A stretch of DNA of 36,421 bases from Planctomycetota bacterium (GTDB lineage: Bacteria; Planctomycetota; Phycisphaerae; WQYP01). The notes under the pieces are model-generated. The model saw only the letters and a program-made list of their open reading frames with translations. It had not been told where the DNA came from and made no database searches. This document shows positions 8,264 to 16,579 of the stretch, piece after piece. Location of the stretch: positions 1 to 36,421 of the forward strand of contig JAJYDW010000038.1 in assembly GCA_021790385.1 (NCBI GenBank), read 5' to 3'. The translations under genes were made by a program, and so were the position numbers. The stretch's first letter is position 1, and each line of letters starts with the position of its first letter.

Positions 8264-9442
8264 CTAGCGAACGCTCGCCCATTTTAATGCCCCGATACGC
8301 TGCACGGCCTGGTGAATTCGGTCTACGTCCACGGTTAGAGCCATACGTAAATAGCCCTCGCCAGCAGGACCGAACCCCGCCCCCGGTACAGTGACAACGT
8401 GCGCTTCGTCAAGCAAACGGGCGCATAAATCCATGGATGGCAACCCACCCGGAGTGTTGACCCAGCAAAAGAACCCTGCCGTCGGCTTGCGAAATTTCCA
8501 GCCCAGGCTGCCCAGCCCGCTGTGCAGCGCATCGCGGCGAGCGCGATAAACGGCCATCTGCTTTTTAACGTCCGGATGATCGTAATGTTCCAGTGCGGCC
8601 GCCCCTGCTACCTGAATGGCGTTAAACTGGCCGGAATCGACGTTGCCTTTCACCTGGCCCAGGGCTGCAACAATGGCCGCATTGCCCGTGGCCCAGCCGA
8701 TGCGCCATCCGGTCATATTGAAGCTTTTGGAAAGTGAATGAAATTCAATGGCTACCTCTGAGGCTCCCGGAATTTCCAGAATGCTTCCTGGAGCTTGTTC
8801 AAAATATACCTCCCCATAAGCCAGATCATTGGCAATCACCCAGTTGTATTGGCGAGCCATTTCCACCGCCTGGCGGTAAAATTCGACTGGGGCCGTGGCC
8901 GCGGTCGGATTGTTGGGATAATTCAACCACAACAATTTCGCCCGCCGCCGGATGTCTTCCGGTATGGCCTGTAAATCCGGTAGAAAGTTATTCGATTCCA
9001 ACAGCGGCATGGTAAAAACCCGTCCACCGGCAAACGTCGTCCCGGTGGCATAGACCGGATATCCCGGCTGCGGTACCAGCACCACATCACCGGGGTTTAT
9101 CATTGCCAGCGGCAAATGCGCAATGCCGTCCTTGGAACCGATTGTGGTAATCAGCTCCCGATCCGCATCCACGGACACGCCAAAACGCCGTTGCATGAAC
9201 GCCGCGGCTGCCTTGCGAAAAGCCGGTACGCCCTCATCAAACGGGTAACGGTGATTTTTCGGATCGTAAATAGCCTTGGCCATCTCATCAATGATAAACC
9301 GATGCGTCGGCAAATCCGGATCACCCACCCCCAGGTTAATCACATCCTTGCCCGCAGCCAGCAAATTCCGCTTTTTTTTGTCAATTTCAAGAAAGATGTA
9401 GGGTGGTAACTGGGCCAGCCGTTCTGATTTAGTAAAAGCCAT
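8264..9442 (-). CDS. dapL: class I/II aminotransferase, LL-diaminopimelate aminotransferase-like
   Basis: This 392-residue PLP enzyme has the fold-type I signature residues: NYPNNPT with Asn178, NDLAYGEVYF with Asp206 and Tyr209, the Schiff-base lysine Lys239 in SLSKSFNMTGWRIGW, and Arg247. The N-terminal LPPYIFLEIDKKK and the segment IGSKDGIAHLPLAMINPGDV resemble DapL, which makes LL-diaminopimelate directly from tetrahydrodipicolinate, bypassing the succinylase route. That supplies lysine and peptidoglycan. DapL is found in planctomycetes. Other close aminotransferases (alanine or aspartate type) cannot be excluded. I start at the ATG at 9442; the longer frame would use a TTG at 9457. A run of eight A in codons 22-24 is a possible slippage site. 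Confidence 0.8.
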   Translation of the reverse strand: MAFTKSERLAQLPPYIFLEIDKKKRNLLAAGKDVINLGVGDPDLPTHRFIIDEMAKAIYDPKNHRYPFDEGVPAFRKAAAAFMQRRFGVSVDADRELITTIGSKDGIAHLPLAMINPGDVVLVPQPGYPVYATGTTFAGGRVFTMPLLESNNFLPDLQAIPEDIRRRAKLLWLNYPNNPTAATAPVEFYRQAVEMARQYNWVIANDLAYGEVYFEQAPGSILEIPGASEVAIEFHSLSKSFNMTGWRIGWATGNAAIVAALGQVKGNVDSGQFNAIQVAGAAALEHYDHPDVKKQMAVYRARRDALHSGLGSLGWKFRKPTAGFFCWVNTPGGLPSMDLCARLLDEAHVVTVPGAGFGPAGEGYLRMALTVDVDRIHQAVQRIGALKWASVR

Positions 9443-9813
9443 GCTTATATTCCGCAAGAAAAACAGCCGGTCTGCAACGGAAACACCCCGTCGACAGCCG
9501 TCCTATCTTTAGCCCGGTGAGTTTACGCCAAGCCCTTGCCGCGGTAAAGCGTTGCCACGCGTTTTGGTAAACCAAAGTGAAAATGTCATCTCTGGCGCGA
9601 TACAACGGGACCGCTAATTCAAATGTCGAAATGAGGCCGTTGGGGGCGTCGTCCTGATGAAAACAGCCGGCAGTTCACACACGTTGCCGTTTTTGCAGCG
9701 CTGGACCACAGGGCACCGCTCAGTCCGGATGACGCCAGCCACCGCGCTTTGTATTCGCATCTGTTTTTCGAATTAGGGTCGCCTGACTCTGCATCTTTGC
9801 CCGCAGAGAACAA
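9443..9813. other. gene-free stretch upstream of the dapL-like gene
   Basis: These 371 bases hold no gene I can support. There are small inverted repeats (for example GCGT/ACGC followed by TTTT, and TTTGG/CCAAA near 9560), none strong enough to call a terminator. The right part presumably includes the promoter for the dapL-like operon on the minus strand, but no clear -10/-35 pair stands out. Confidence 0.4.
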
Positions 9814-10281
9814 TCATGGCGCTGATTCTCGGGTGCTGCGTTCCACCGCCTGGCGCAGATATTCACGAAAAGTGGGTATCCGCACTTTAGCCCAGGCATA
9901 CTCAATAGTCTCCACGAGATGCAGGTTAACGCGCCGCAGTTCCTCCAGCGCTTTGGCATCCGCCGAGCCTTGCGGAGCGTGCAGGTGGCGGTCGTGAGCA
10001 TCGGCGCGAAAGAAATACCCGGTACCATCCGGGGACTCCTCCAGCACCAGCTTCATGTGCGGATAGGTACGATGGCCCAGACGCAACATGTAAGAGGTAT
10101 GGTTATTTTGCAAATGGGTTTCGAACCATTGCGGCTGAACCAGTGCATCGTCGGACACTGCATAAAGCGGCGCTACACGCTGCGTTACTGTGGGTGGAAC
10201 CGAAGCGTCTTTATAAGCGTGATCCAAAAATATTTTAACCGCTTGGCGTAATTGTACGATGGTGGGCAGCGACGGGGACAT
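9814..10281 (-). CDS. small conserved-looking protein of unknown function
   Basis: The 155-residue soluble protein begins MSPSLPTIVQLRQAV, at an ATG with GGAG eight bases upstream. A longer in-frame extension to 10362 lacks such a site and looks non-coding. It has no signal peptide or membrane helix, is rich in His (for example HMKLVLEESPDGTGYFF and RADAHDRHLHAPQG), and ends with a predicted helical segment LEELRRVNLHLVETIEYAW. I do not recognise a family. The well-formed start and balanced composition argue that it is a real gene. It is transcribed away from the response regulator, from which it is separated by 252 bases. Confidence 0.6.
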   Translation of the reverse strand: MSPSLPTIVQLRQAVKIFLDHAYKDASVPPTVTQRVAPLYAVSDDALVQPQWFETHLQNNHTSYMLRLGHRTYPHMKLVLEESPDGTGYFFRADAHDRHLHAPQGSADAKALEELRRVNLHLVETIEYAWAKVRIPTFREYLRQAVERSTRESAP

Positions 10282-10449
10282 TCTGGCAACTCCAGCGGCA
10301 AACCAAACATTCGCATTTGCCAATATTAACCCCATTGGGTGACAGCGAGCGTGGCTTGCCACGGATTATTATAGCAGGACTCATATTTTTCAAACTCCCG
10401 TCATCTGGTCGATACTTAAATTATTAGCACTTAATGGACGTTTTTGAGC

Positions 10450-10498
10450 TATAATTACAACGTCCGGCATGTGCGAGATCTTCCCCGACAGGCGGGGA
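10450..10498 (+). promoter_or_regulatory. putative -10 element and leader hairpin of the response regulator gene
   Basis: TATAAT at 10450-10455 matches a perfect sigma70-type -10, but no good -35 lies 16-18 bases upstream. A leader hairpin follows at 10482-10498 (TCCCCG, loop ACAGG, CGGGGA). The hairpin ends 35 bases before the start codon and could affect mRNA stability or translation. Confidence 0.35.
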
Positions 10499-10533
10499 GT
10501 GATTAGATCGGCGGGACAAGTAGTTTTGGCGGA

Positions 10534-11502
10534 ATGGCTTCGATGGCACAGACGGTTTTAATTATTGACGATGATCGCGACATTAATGAGATGCTCGGTC
10601 GACTGGCGCAAATGGCGGGCTGGAAATATCTCAAAGCGGAAACCGGAACCGACGGCCTGAGGCTGGCTCGAAGCCAGCAACCGGATGTCGTGATACTGGA
10701 TATGATGCTGCCGGATGTGGATGGCTACTCGATATGCCGGGAGTTGACCTGTAACCGCAGCACCAGCAATATTCCCGTGATTATGCTTTCCTGCATGTGT
10801 CAGCCGGCCGACGCTCTGGAGGCGGCGTTCTGCGGCGCATGCCGGTATTTAGCCAAGCCGTTTAGTCCAGAAGTCGTTTTGACCAACATGCGCGAAGCGG
10901 TAAATTCCAATCGATCGTCCTCCGCTCCGTCGCTGTCGGGCCATTTCGATCTGGCGGCAACAGAGTCCGTCAAGTCGCTCTCGGCCATCAACCAGATGAT
11001 TCGCGATATTTCCGCACGAACACCTCTGCACGATAATGAGATTGAGGCCTTGCGAAAGGCCTTTTTTTATTTGGCAAAATGGTTTATTCCCATGGATAGT
11101 CCGGCCGTAGCAGTAGCTCGTACGCCCTTGAACGTGGATTATCAGATTCGCCTGCCAAGCTCTGGATCTGGAGCCACTGCGGAGCCGGATTGCGGCGTAC
11201 ATTGGATGTTTAGCCAAACACCTGCCGACTTGTTGACTGGCGTAAACACCGCAGAGCGCCCCCGGGGCAGACTCCTCCGCCTGCCCACGCGCCAGCGACG
11301 GGATAAGAGACCCAAAGAATCTGCTGCATGCCGCCATTGGAAGGAATTCATGTCGCTGGGGGGATTTACGCTGGTTGAACACCGAAAGGAAGCCGGACTG
11401 GTACACTTGGTGAAGCGATTTCGCCCCGCCGGCCTGATGGTTCCGGCGGACGGCACCGTTTTACCGGTGAGTTCAATCGCAACCCCCCAAATGAAGGGCT
11501 AG
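10534..11502 (+). CDS. response regulator: receiver domain with unrecognised C-terminal region
   Basis: Residues 5-122 form a CheY-like receiver: acidic cluster Asp12-Asp14, phospho-acceptor Asp56 in VILDMMLPDVDG, Ser86 in place of the usual Thr/Ser switch, and Lys108 in LAKPF. The remaining 200 residues contain no helix-turn-helix, GGDEF, EAL, HD-GYP or kinase motifs that I can see, and are rich in short polar stretches ending with FRPAGLMVPADGTVLPV. No histidine kinase gene is adjacent, so it is an orphan regulator. An in-frame second ATG three codons in is an equally good start. The gene carries a terminator-like hairpin at about codon 171 (separate entry), so a receiver-only product from a shortened transcript is conceivable. 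Confidence 0.8.
   Translation: MASMAQTVLIIDDDRDINEMLGRLAQMAGWKYLKAETGTDGLRLARSQQPDVVILDMMLPDVDGYSICRELTCNRSTSNIPVIMLSCMCQPADALEAAFCGACRYLAKPFSPEVVLTNMREAVNSNRSSSAPSLSGHFDLAATESVKSLSAINQMIRDISARTPLHDNEIEALRKAFFYLAKWFIPMDSPAVAVARTPLNVDYQIRLPSSGSGATAEPDCGVHWMFSQTPADLLTGVNTAERPRGRLLRLPTRQRRDKRPKESAACRHWKEFMSLGGFTLVEHRKEAGLVHLVKRFRPAGLMVPADGTVLPVSSIATPQMKG
11045..11068 (+). terminator. intrinsic-terminator-like hairpin inside the response regulator gene
   Basis: AGGCCTT (11045-11051), a GNRA-type loop GCGA, AAGGCCT (11056-11062) and an uninterrupted run of seven T (11062-11068). By shape this is the best intrinsic terminator in the window, yet it is within codons 171-178 of a clean open frame. 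Translating ribosomes would be expected to suppress it; it would act when translation is weak. Confidence 0.55.
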
Positions 11503-11521
11503 AAATCCAAGTTTGCAACCT

Positions 11522-11547
11522 GTGCCGCCTTCGGCACGTTTGTTTAT
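11522..11547 (+). terminator. probable terminator after the response regulator gene
   Basis: GTGCCG (11522-11527), loop CCTT, CGGCAC (11532-11537), followed by GTTTGTTTAT. It lies 20 bases past the stop. The stem is short and the T-run is interrupted, so termination may be partial. Confidence 0.45.
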
Positions 11548-11832
11548 CCCCTCGGCAAGATAGTGATGCTATCGGCGCAGGCCCTTGGGCAATCAGATCT
11601 CCAAACTGGCAAGAGTCACGTTACCGGAATGGCTGCCATAAAGGCGTAGTGCGCCCATAGTGGTGGTCGCAGGCTCTGATGTATCGGTTAATTCCCTACG
11701 CGCGATTACGGAAATAGTCCTATGTCCGGATAAGCAAACTGCCCGATGTCTATCCGACACTGTCATGTCGATAATGTTGTGTGCAGAGTCGGGAATTCCC
11801 GCTTGGTATTTAACTTGGTGAAAGGCGATCAT

Positions 11833-12891
11833 TTGGATAAAAAAATAACTGCTTATGGCAATGGTTCCAGCGAGGTTAAGCCCGTACCTTCATTGTGTAC
11901 GGAATACTTGGGCTTAGCCTTAAAATCGCCCTTGTTGGTCGGAGCCTCTCCCTTGACGCGAGACACCAGTTTTGTACGTCGGCTGGAGAATGCGGGCATA
12001 GGAGCCATCGTCATGCATTCCCTGTTTGAAGAAGATATGCCACGTGAACCGATTGACGCTTTCGCGCCGCCTGTCACCAATGAAGATTTTCCCGAACATA
12101 GCTGGACCCGCCCAAACCAGCAGGAACACCCCGGCACCTACCTGGAAACATTGGCCTATATCAAAAGCATCATAGCCATTCCCGTGATTGCATCACTGAA
12201 CTGTCGCACGCTTGAGGGCTGGGTACAACTGGCTCGCCGCGTGGCGGATCATGGGGCGGATGCCTTGGAACTCAACATATTTTTAATGGCCATGAATCCG
12301 GAACAAACCAGCGCGGAAACAGAACGGCAATTGCTCGAAACAGCACGGCGCGTGCGTGATGCGGTCAAGATTCCTCTGGCCATTAAGTTAAATCCGTATC
12401 TTTCCTCCCTGCCGAACATGGTGTATCAGTTGGAACGGGTCGGCATCAATGGAGTGGTGCTGTTCAATCGCTTTTTCCAGCTTGGTCCCGCGACCACCAT
12501 TGAGCGGGAAATGTTCCGCACCAGTTCCCCACACCGCGCCGATCTGGCGATGCGCCTGGACTGGCTGGCTGTTTTGTCACCATGGACGAAGCTGTCTCTG
12601 GCCATTACCGGCGGCATCCATGGTTCCACGGATGTGGTACGTGCCATTATGGCCGGTGCGGATGTAGCTCAAATGACCACGTCGCTGCTGGAAAATGGGC
12701 CGGACTATGCGCAACCGGTTTTAGCGGAAATTGCCATGTGGCTGCAAAACCACAACATTGGATCCATCAACGAGCTGCGAGATGTCGCCAATATGGCTAC
12801 CGTGGCCGAACCGCAGAATACCGTACGCCGCGAATATCGCAACGCCATTGCGGCTGCGGCCATGCGGTTTACTGCGGAACATCGCTATTGA
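11833..12891 (+). CDS. dihydroorotate dehydrogenase-like FMN flavoprotein
   Basis: The protein opens with TEYLGLALKSPLLVGASPLT, the N-terminal strand of class 1-type dihydroorotate dehydrogenases, then shows IPVIASLNCRTLEGW, ALELNIFLMAMNP, IPLAIKLNPYLSSL (with the Lys that contacts FMN in the family), and the phosphate-binding ITGGIHGSTDVVRAIMAGAD. The fold is an (alpha/beta)8 barrel. Many bacteria carry such a 'DHODH-like' protein in addition to PyrD; its substrate is uncertain and no pyr gene is nearby. Start is ambiguous: I use a TTG at 11833 with AAAGG seven bases upstream; an in-frame ATG at 11746 would add 29 Cys/His-rich residues and has no ribosome binding site. Confidence 0.75.
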   Translation: MDKKITAYGNGSSEVKPVPSLCTEYLGLALKSPLLVGASPLTRDTSFVRRLENAGIGAIVMHSLFEEDMPREPIDAFAPPVTNEDFPEHSWTRPNQQEHPGTYLETLAYIKSIIAIPVIASLNCRTLEGWVQLARRVADHGADALELNIFLMAMNPEQTSAETERQLLETARRVRDAVKIPLAIKLNPYLSSLPNMVYQLERVGINGVVLFNRFFQLGPATTIEREMFRTSSPHRADLAMRLDWLAVLSPWTKLSLAITGGIHGSTDVVRAIMAGADVAQMTTSLLENGPDYAQPVLAEIAMWLQNHNIGSINELRDVANMATVAEPQNTVRREYRNAIAAAAMRFTAEHRY

Positions 12892-13055
12892 AGCAGCAGG
12901 ATGACACAGGTGAAACATGCGGCTGCACAAAAATTGCTTTTTCGGCGACGGCGCAGGCCCCTGGTCCCACGGAGACGGACGTAGTGCGGTTTCGTGGCTT
13001 AGCCGCCTGAGGCGTTCAGGTATTCGATCCGGCAGGCTGCACAGGAGATAATGCC

Positions 13056-13619
13056 ATGAGTCACAATCGCTTGGTAGATCGGCGGCGATCCGGAACGGTA
13101 GAGGCGGCCGGACCGGAACGAAATACCCCCAGTCCTGCCGCGGCCATTCACCCCGACGCGTCCCCTGTCAATACCATAAATCCCAGGGGATGGAATCGCA
13201 TTCTGGTAGCCGTGGATCCCGGGTCGTCCGCCCGCCAGGCCTTGGAGGTGGCCGTATCCATGGCCGATCGCCTTCATGCTCAGTTGGCCATGGTTTACGT
13301 GGTTGACTGCGCGGAAACGCAGCAGGCGCAGTTGCCGCGACTCACTCCTGCAATGTTGGGCAAACTGGCCGCGGATGGCAAACAATGGTGTGCCAACCTG
13401 GCCTCCGAGGTGCATGCCGCACAGGCATCTCAATTTGTACGCATCGGTGATCCGGCGGTGGAAATTCTGGCGGTAGCCAGAGAGTGGCAGGCGGAAATTA
13501 TAGTGATGGGTAATCATGGCTTAACGCATACCGGGCGGTTCTTTCTCGGCAACACTGTGGAGACGGTCGTGCGTGACGCCGGCTGCCCCGTAATGACCGT
13601 TCCGCCCGGGGTCAAATAG
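13056..13619 (+). CDS. universal stress protein (UspA family)
   Basis: The 187-residue protein has one Usp domain (about residues 48-186): WNRILVAVDPGSSARQALEVA at the start, ILAVAREWQAEIIVMGNHG in the middle, and CPVMTVPPG at the end. The ATP-binding loop G-x2-G-x9-G is present in GNHGLTHTGRFFLGN, with Asn where Ser/Thr is typical, so ATP binding may be retained but altered. The first 45 residues are a disordered-looking Pro/Ala/Asn-rich extension not usual in the family. An AGGAGA eight bases before the ATG fixes the start. It follows the DHODH-like gene by 164 bases and is convergent with murJ. Confidence 0.88.
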   Translation: MSHNRLVDRRRSGTVEAAGPERNTPSPAAAIHPDASPVNTINPRGWNRILVAVDPGSSARQALEVAVSMADRLHAQLAMVYVVDCAETQQAQLPRLTPAMLGKLAADGKQWCANLASEVHAAQASQFVRIGDPAVEILAVAREWQAEIIVMGNHGLTHTGRFFLGNTVETVVRDAGCPVMTVPPGVK

Positions 13620-13638
13620 CCGGCACCGTGCGCCGGCT
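13618..13638. terminator. shared hairpin between convergent usp and murJ
   Basis: AGCCGGC (13618-13624), a 7-base loop, and GCCGGCT (13632-13638) form a perfect 7-bp stem overlapping the usp stop codon and 16 bases past the murJ stop. No T-run follows on either strand; a two-way barrier to read-through is plausible but unproven. Confidence 0.35.
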
Positions 13639-13653
13639 TCTGATGGACTAACG

Positions 13654-15396
13654 CTACGTATCCTGGTGCCGGGATAGCCATCGCAGAATGGGTACATGCT
13701 GTAATTCCTCCATGGCCAGCAGACGGGCGGATACGCCGTAGGTGAACAGGGCTACCAGCACGGTTACAGGCAAACGTACCCAGGCCCCGAGCAGTCGATG
13801 TTCCGTACTTAACCAGGGCAATCCGGCCAGCCCCCAATCCACACTGCCCGCCGCCAACAGCATGATACCTCCGCAAAATAACGCCTTGGCCAGCATCGGG
13901 CGCAACGAGGCCAGCCCCAGCCTGCCCAGCCTCCGGCGCAGAATAAGCAACAGAAGTCCGCATTGGCCTATCGCAGCCAGGCTGGTGCTGGCGGCCAGAC
14001 CGCCCTCCTGCATAAACCACACCAGAGAAAGATTAAGCGTAAAATTCAGAGCCACCATGGCCACTGCCACGCGCATGGGAGTGCGGACATCGCGCAGGGC
14101 GTAAAACACCCGCAGCAAAATCATCTGCATCTCAAAAGCCCATATTCCAGCACAGAACCAGCGGGCCGCCCATACGGCGCGGGCCACATCACCGGCTGTA
14201 ACGTGCCCCCCAAAATAAATGGCGGTGATCAAAAGCGGCGCGATGAGAATCATGCCGATGGTGGTGGGCACGCTGATAAACAAGCTCTTGCATAAGGCCT
14301 GCCGTAGAAGTCGCTTGAGTTCCGCGGTGTCACCCATGGCCGCCGCCGCCGACATTTTCGGAAACACCGCCGTAGCCGTGGCCACACCGAAAACGCCCAC
14401 GGGCAGCAGGTAGATCCGCTGCGCCACGGAAAGCTTGCCCAAAGCTCCCGCCAGCATGGGTACATGTACGTGCTGACCCAGAAACATGAACACCATTCGG
14501 CCGCCATGTCCATCGGGCGAAAGCCACCAGGCAATTTGTGAATCCATGAATGTATTGAGTTGCACCGCTGAAAAACCAATGATCATCGGAAGCATGGGAA
14601 CCAGCACATCACGCAGGCCTACGGTCCGCCAATTCCAACTTGTGCCGATGCCCACTCCGACGCGACGCAGGCTCACCGCCATCAACATCACCTGCAGCAT
14701 ACCCGCCACCAGTACCGCCCCGGCCACCCAGAAAACACGCTGCGATACAGGATACGTACTGGTAAACAGCCACACCGGCAGAGCAGCTCCCAGTATCATC
14801 AAAATATTAACGATTACCGGGGCCAGGGACTGGGCGGCATATCTTTCATGCGCGGACGCCACCGTGGCAAAAAACGCGGTTAAACAAATCAGCAGCGAAT
14901 AAGGCAGCATCAAGGCAATCATGGCCGCGGCCAGCCGATTCGCCGGCAACGTATGCGGTGAGAAAATCGCCGGCACCAGCACGGCATCGCCCAGGATGAT
15001 GATGACGGCAAACATCATCACCAGCAGCGTGGCCACCACCCGGGCCAGAAGGTCAGCGGCGCGTTGTCCATGGTCACGGCCAACGCGCTTGTAAACCGGC
15101 AGAAACACCGCGTTCAAGGCCCCCTCGCCAAAAATACGGCGGAACAAATTGGGAAACTGAAACCCCATCCAGAAAGCGGACCAATCTGTTCCCACTCCCA
15201 GGTAATAACTGCAGGCTTTATCACGCAGCAGACCAAAGACGCGCGAAACCAGCGTTAAACGCGACATCAAATTCGCATGACCAATGAAACTTTCACCTGG
15301 ACGATTCGATGGCCGCGCCGTCGTGTCGGTAGGTGCCGGCCCGGCATCCCGCTGCGCCACTGATGAGGTTCTATCGTCGGGTGTCGCATTTGCCAT
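13654..15396 (-). CDS. murJ: lipid II flippase MurJ (MviN)
   Basis: MurJ flips the peptidoglycan precursor lipid II across the inner membrane. The 580-residue protein has about fourteen hydrophobic helices and MVF-family landmarks near the N-terminus: SRVFGLLRDKACSYYLG and PNLFRRIFGEGALNAVFLP, including the conserved Arg residues of the cavity. About 45 N-terminal residues form a Thr/Ala/Pro-rich cytoplasmic extension not usual for MurJ. I choose the ATG at 15396, with AAGGGG upstream and 11 bases after the thiE stop; the longer frame overlaps thiE. It is the third gene of an lpxA-thiE-murJ run, joining outer-membrane and wall synthesis. Confidence 0.93.
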   Translation of the reverse strand: MANATPDDRTSSVAQRDAGPAPTDTTARPSNRPGESFIGHANLMSRLTLVSRVFGLLRDKACSYYLGVGTDWSAFWMGFQFPNLFRRIFGEGALNAVFLPVYKRVGRDHGQRAADLLARVVATLLVMMFAVIIILGDAVLVPAIFSPHTLPANRLAAAMIALMLPYSLLICLTAFFATVASAHERYAAQSLAPVIVNILMILGAALPVWLFTSTYPVSQRVFWVAGAVLVAGMLQVMLMAVSLRRVGVGIGTSWNWRTVGLRDVLVPMLPMIIGFSAVQLNTFMDSQIAWWLSPDGHGGRMVFMFLGQHVHVPMLAGALGKLSVAQRIYLLPVGVFGVATATAVFPKMSAAAAMGDTAELKRLLRQALCKSLFISVPTTIGMILIAPLLITAIYFGGHVTAGDVARAVWAARWFCAGIWAFEMQMILLRVFYALRDVRTPMRVAVAMVALNFTLNLSLVWFMQEGGLAASTSLAAIGQCGLLLLILRRRLGRLGLASLRPMLAKALFCGGIMLLAAGSVDWGLAGLPWLSTEHRLLGAWVRLPVTVLVALFTYGVSARLLAMEELQHVPILRWLSRHQDT

Positions 15397-15407
15397 CCTT
15401 GGCCCCT

Positions 15408-16523
15408 TTAACCCGCGGATGTTGTCCAATAGTTGCCGGGATTGCCGACGTTTGACCCCGTTGGCGATTCCGGCCGCAATGTCGCGGTCAATTGACTCTT
15501 TATTTTCAGGCACGCAGCCTGCGGATCCTCTGCCCCAAGCACTGTGGAACACACCGCCACCGCCGTTACACCGGCAGTGGTCACCGCCCCGATGTTCTCG
15601 GCAGTAAGACCGCCGATGGCAATACAGGCGATAGGGATTTCCGCCACTGCCGCCTGGGCATAAGCCGGACCCACAACATGGAGTTTAGGCTTGGTTGCCG
15701 TGGGAAACATCGGGCCAACACCGATGTAGCTGGCCCCATCGAGCACCGCCTGGCGGGCTTGCTCAATGGTTTCGGTGGATACACCGATGAAAAAATCGGC
15801 TCCGGTAATTTTGCGGGCGTCCGCGCAGGGTAGATCACTTTGGCCTAGATGTACACCGTCCGCACCGGCGAGCACGGCAATATCGGCGCGGTCATTGACA
15901 ATGGCTAAAACTCCGGCCGTCCGGCACGCGGTTACCACCGTACGGGCGCGATGCAGCAGAGCCGCATCCGTCAAGTATTTTTCGCGCAGTTGCACGCAGT
16001 CCACCCCGCCAGCAAGTATGGCCTCAAGAGTTTGCTGCCATGGATGACGGCAGAGAGACTCCGTCAGCAATACACACAGCCTTAACGTCGCCAGCCGTTG
16101 TTGCTGTTGTTGCCCCCTGGCTGCGCGCAAAAGGATTTGTTCGACGGTGTATCCACGGTAACGCATGGATTCAAGAGTTCCAGCAGCATCGGGGGATATC
16201 GTTTTGGCCAGTTCTTCCATCACCCGCAAGGCTTCGGCCAAACGCTTGGCGGAGGCAGTTACCACGTCAGCAAGATTACGTCGCTCCAATTCATCCACTG
16301 CCTTTATACCCGTACCAACATCGCCTATGACATCCCGGTAGATAAAACCATCAGCCAAACTCAAGGTTTGCAGAACATGGGCAAGTTGGTGGCGATCGGC
16401 CTTGATTTGGCTCGCCAGCACCTGGCTGGCCAAGACGAAGCGGGCATAGTCCTCCAGCACACGATAGGCTTCGCGGGCGCGATTGCCGTTGGCGTCAAAC
16501 ATGCGGGCGATGGATGCTTTCAT
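15408..16523 (-). CDS. thiE: ThiD2-ThiE fusion: HMP-P kinase-like domain plus thiamine phosphate synthase
   Basis: Residues about 1-135 (ARMFDANGNRAREAYRVLED, GDVGTGIKAVDELERRNL, KRLAEALRVMEE, RYRGYTVEQILL) match the ThiD2 family, described as a hydroxymethylpyrimidine-phosphate kinase unrelated to classical ThiD. A Gln-rich linker (GQQQQQ) follows. Residues about 145-350 are ThiE, with CVQLREK, NDRADIAVLAGADGVHLGQ, GVSTETIEQA and YIGVGPMFPTATKPK, which joins HMP-PP to the thiazole phosphate. The fusion would carry out two successive steps of thiamine phosphate assembly. The ATG at 16523 is used because homology begins at residue 4 and the longer frame overlaps lpxA. No TPP riboswitch is visible upstream. 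Confidence 0.9.
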   Translation of the reverse strand: MKASIARMFDANGNRAREAYRVLEDYARFVLASQVLASQIKADRHQLAHVLQTLSLADGFIYRDVIGDVGTGIKAVDELERRNLADVVTASAKRLAEALRVMEELAKTISPDAAGTLESMRYRGYTVEQILLRAARGQQQQQRLATLRLCVLLTESLCRHPWQQTLEAILAGGVDCVQLREKYLTDAALLHRARTVVTACRTAGVLAIVNDRADIAVLAGADGVHLGQSDLPCADARKITGADFFIGVSTETIEQARQAVLDGASYIGVGPMFPTATKPKLHVVGPAYAQAAVAEIPIACIAIGGLTAENIGAVTTAGVTAVAVCSTVLGAEDPQAACLKIKSQLTATLRPESPTGSNVGNPGNYWTTSAG

Positions 16524-16529
16524 GCGTAC

Positions 16530-16535
16530 ATTATA
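16530..16535 (-). promoter_or_regulatory. possible -10 element just before thiE
   Basis: Read on the minus strand this is TATAAT, ending seven bases before the thiE ATG. A start point there would give an almost leaderless mRNA, and no ribosome binding site is visible. No matching -35 is found, so support is weak. Confidence 0.2.
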
Positions 16536-16579
16536 ACCGAGAATGGCTGGTGATTCGCCTGTGCGCTTAGGTCCGCCGG

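Noticed and set aside
9369-9377. Run of eight A in the dapL-like gene as a programmed frameshift site
   Set aside because: The normal frame is intact through the whole enzyme and no alternative product of interest follows; Lys codons explain the run.
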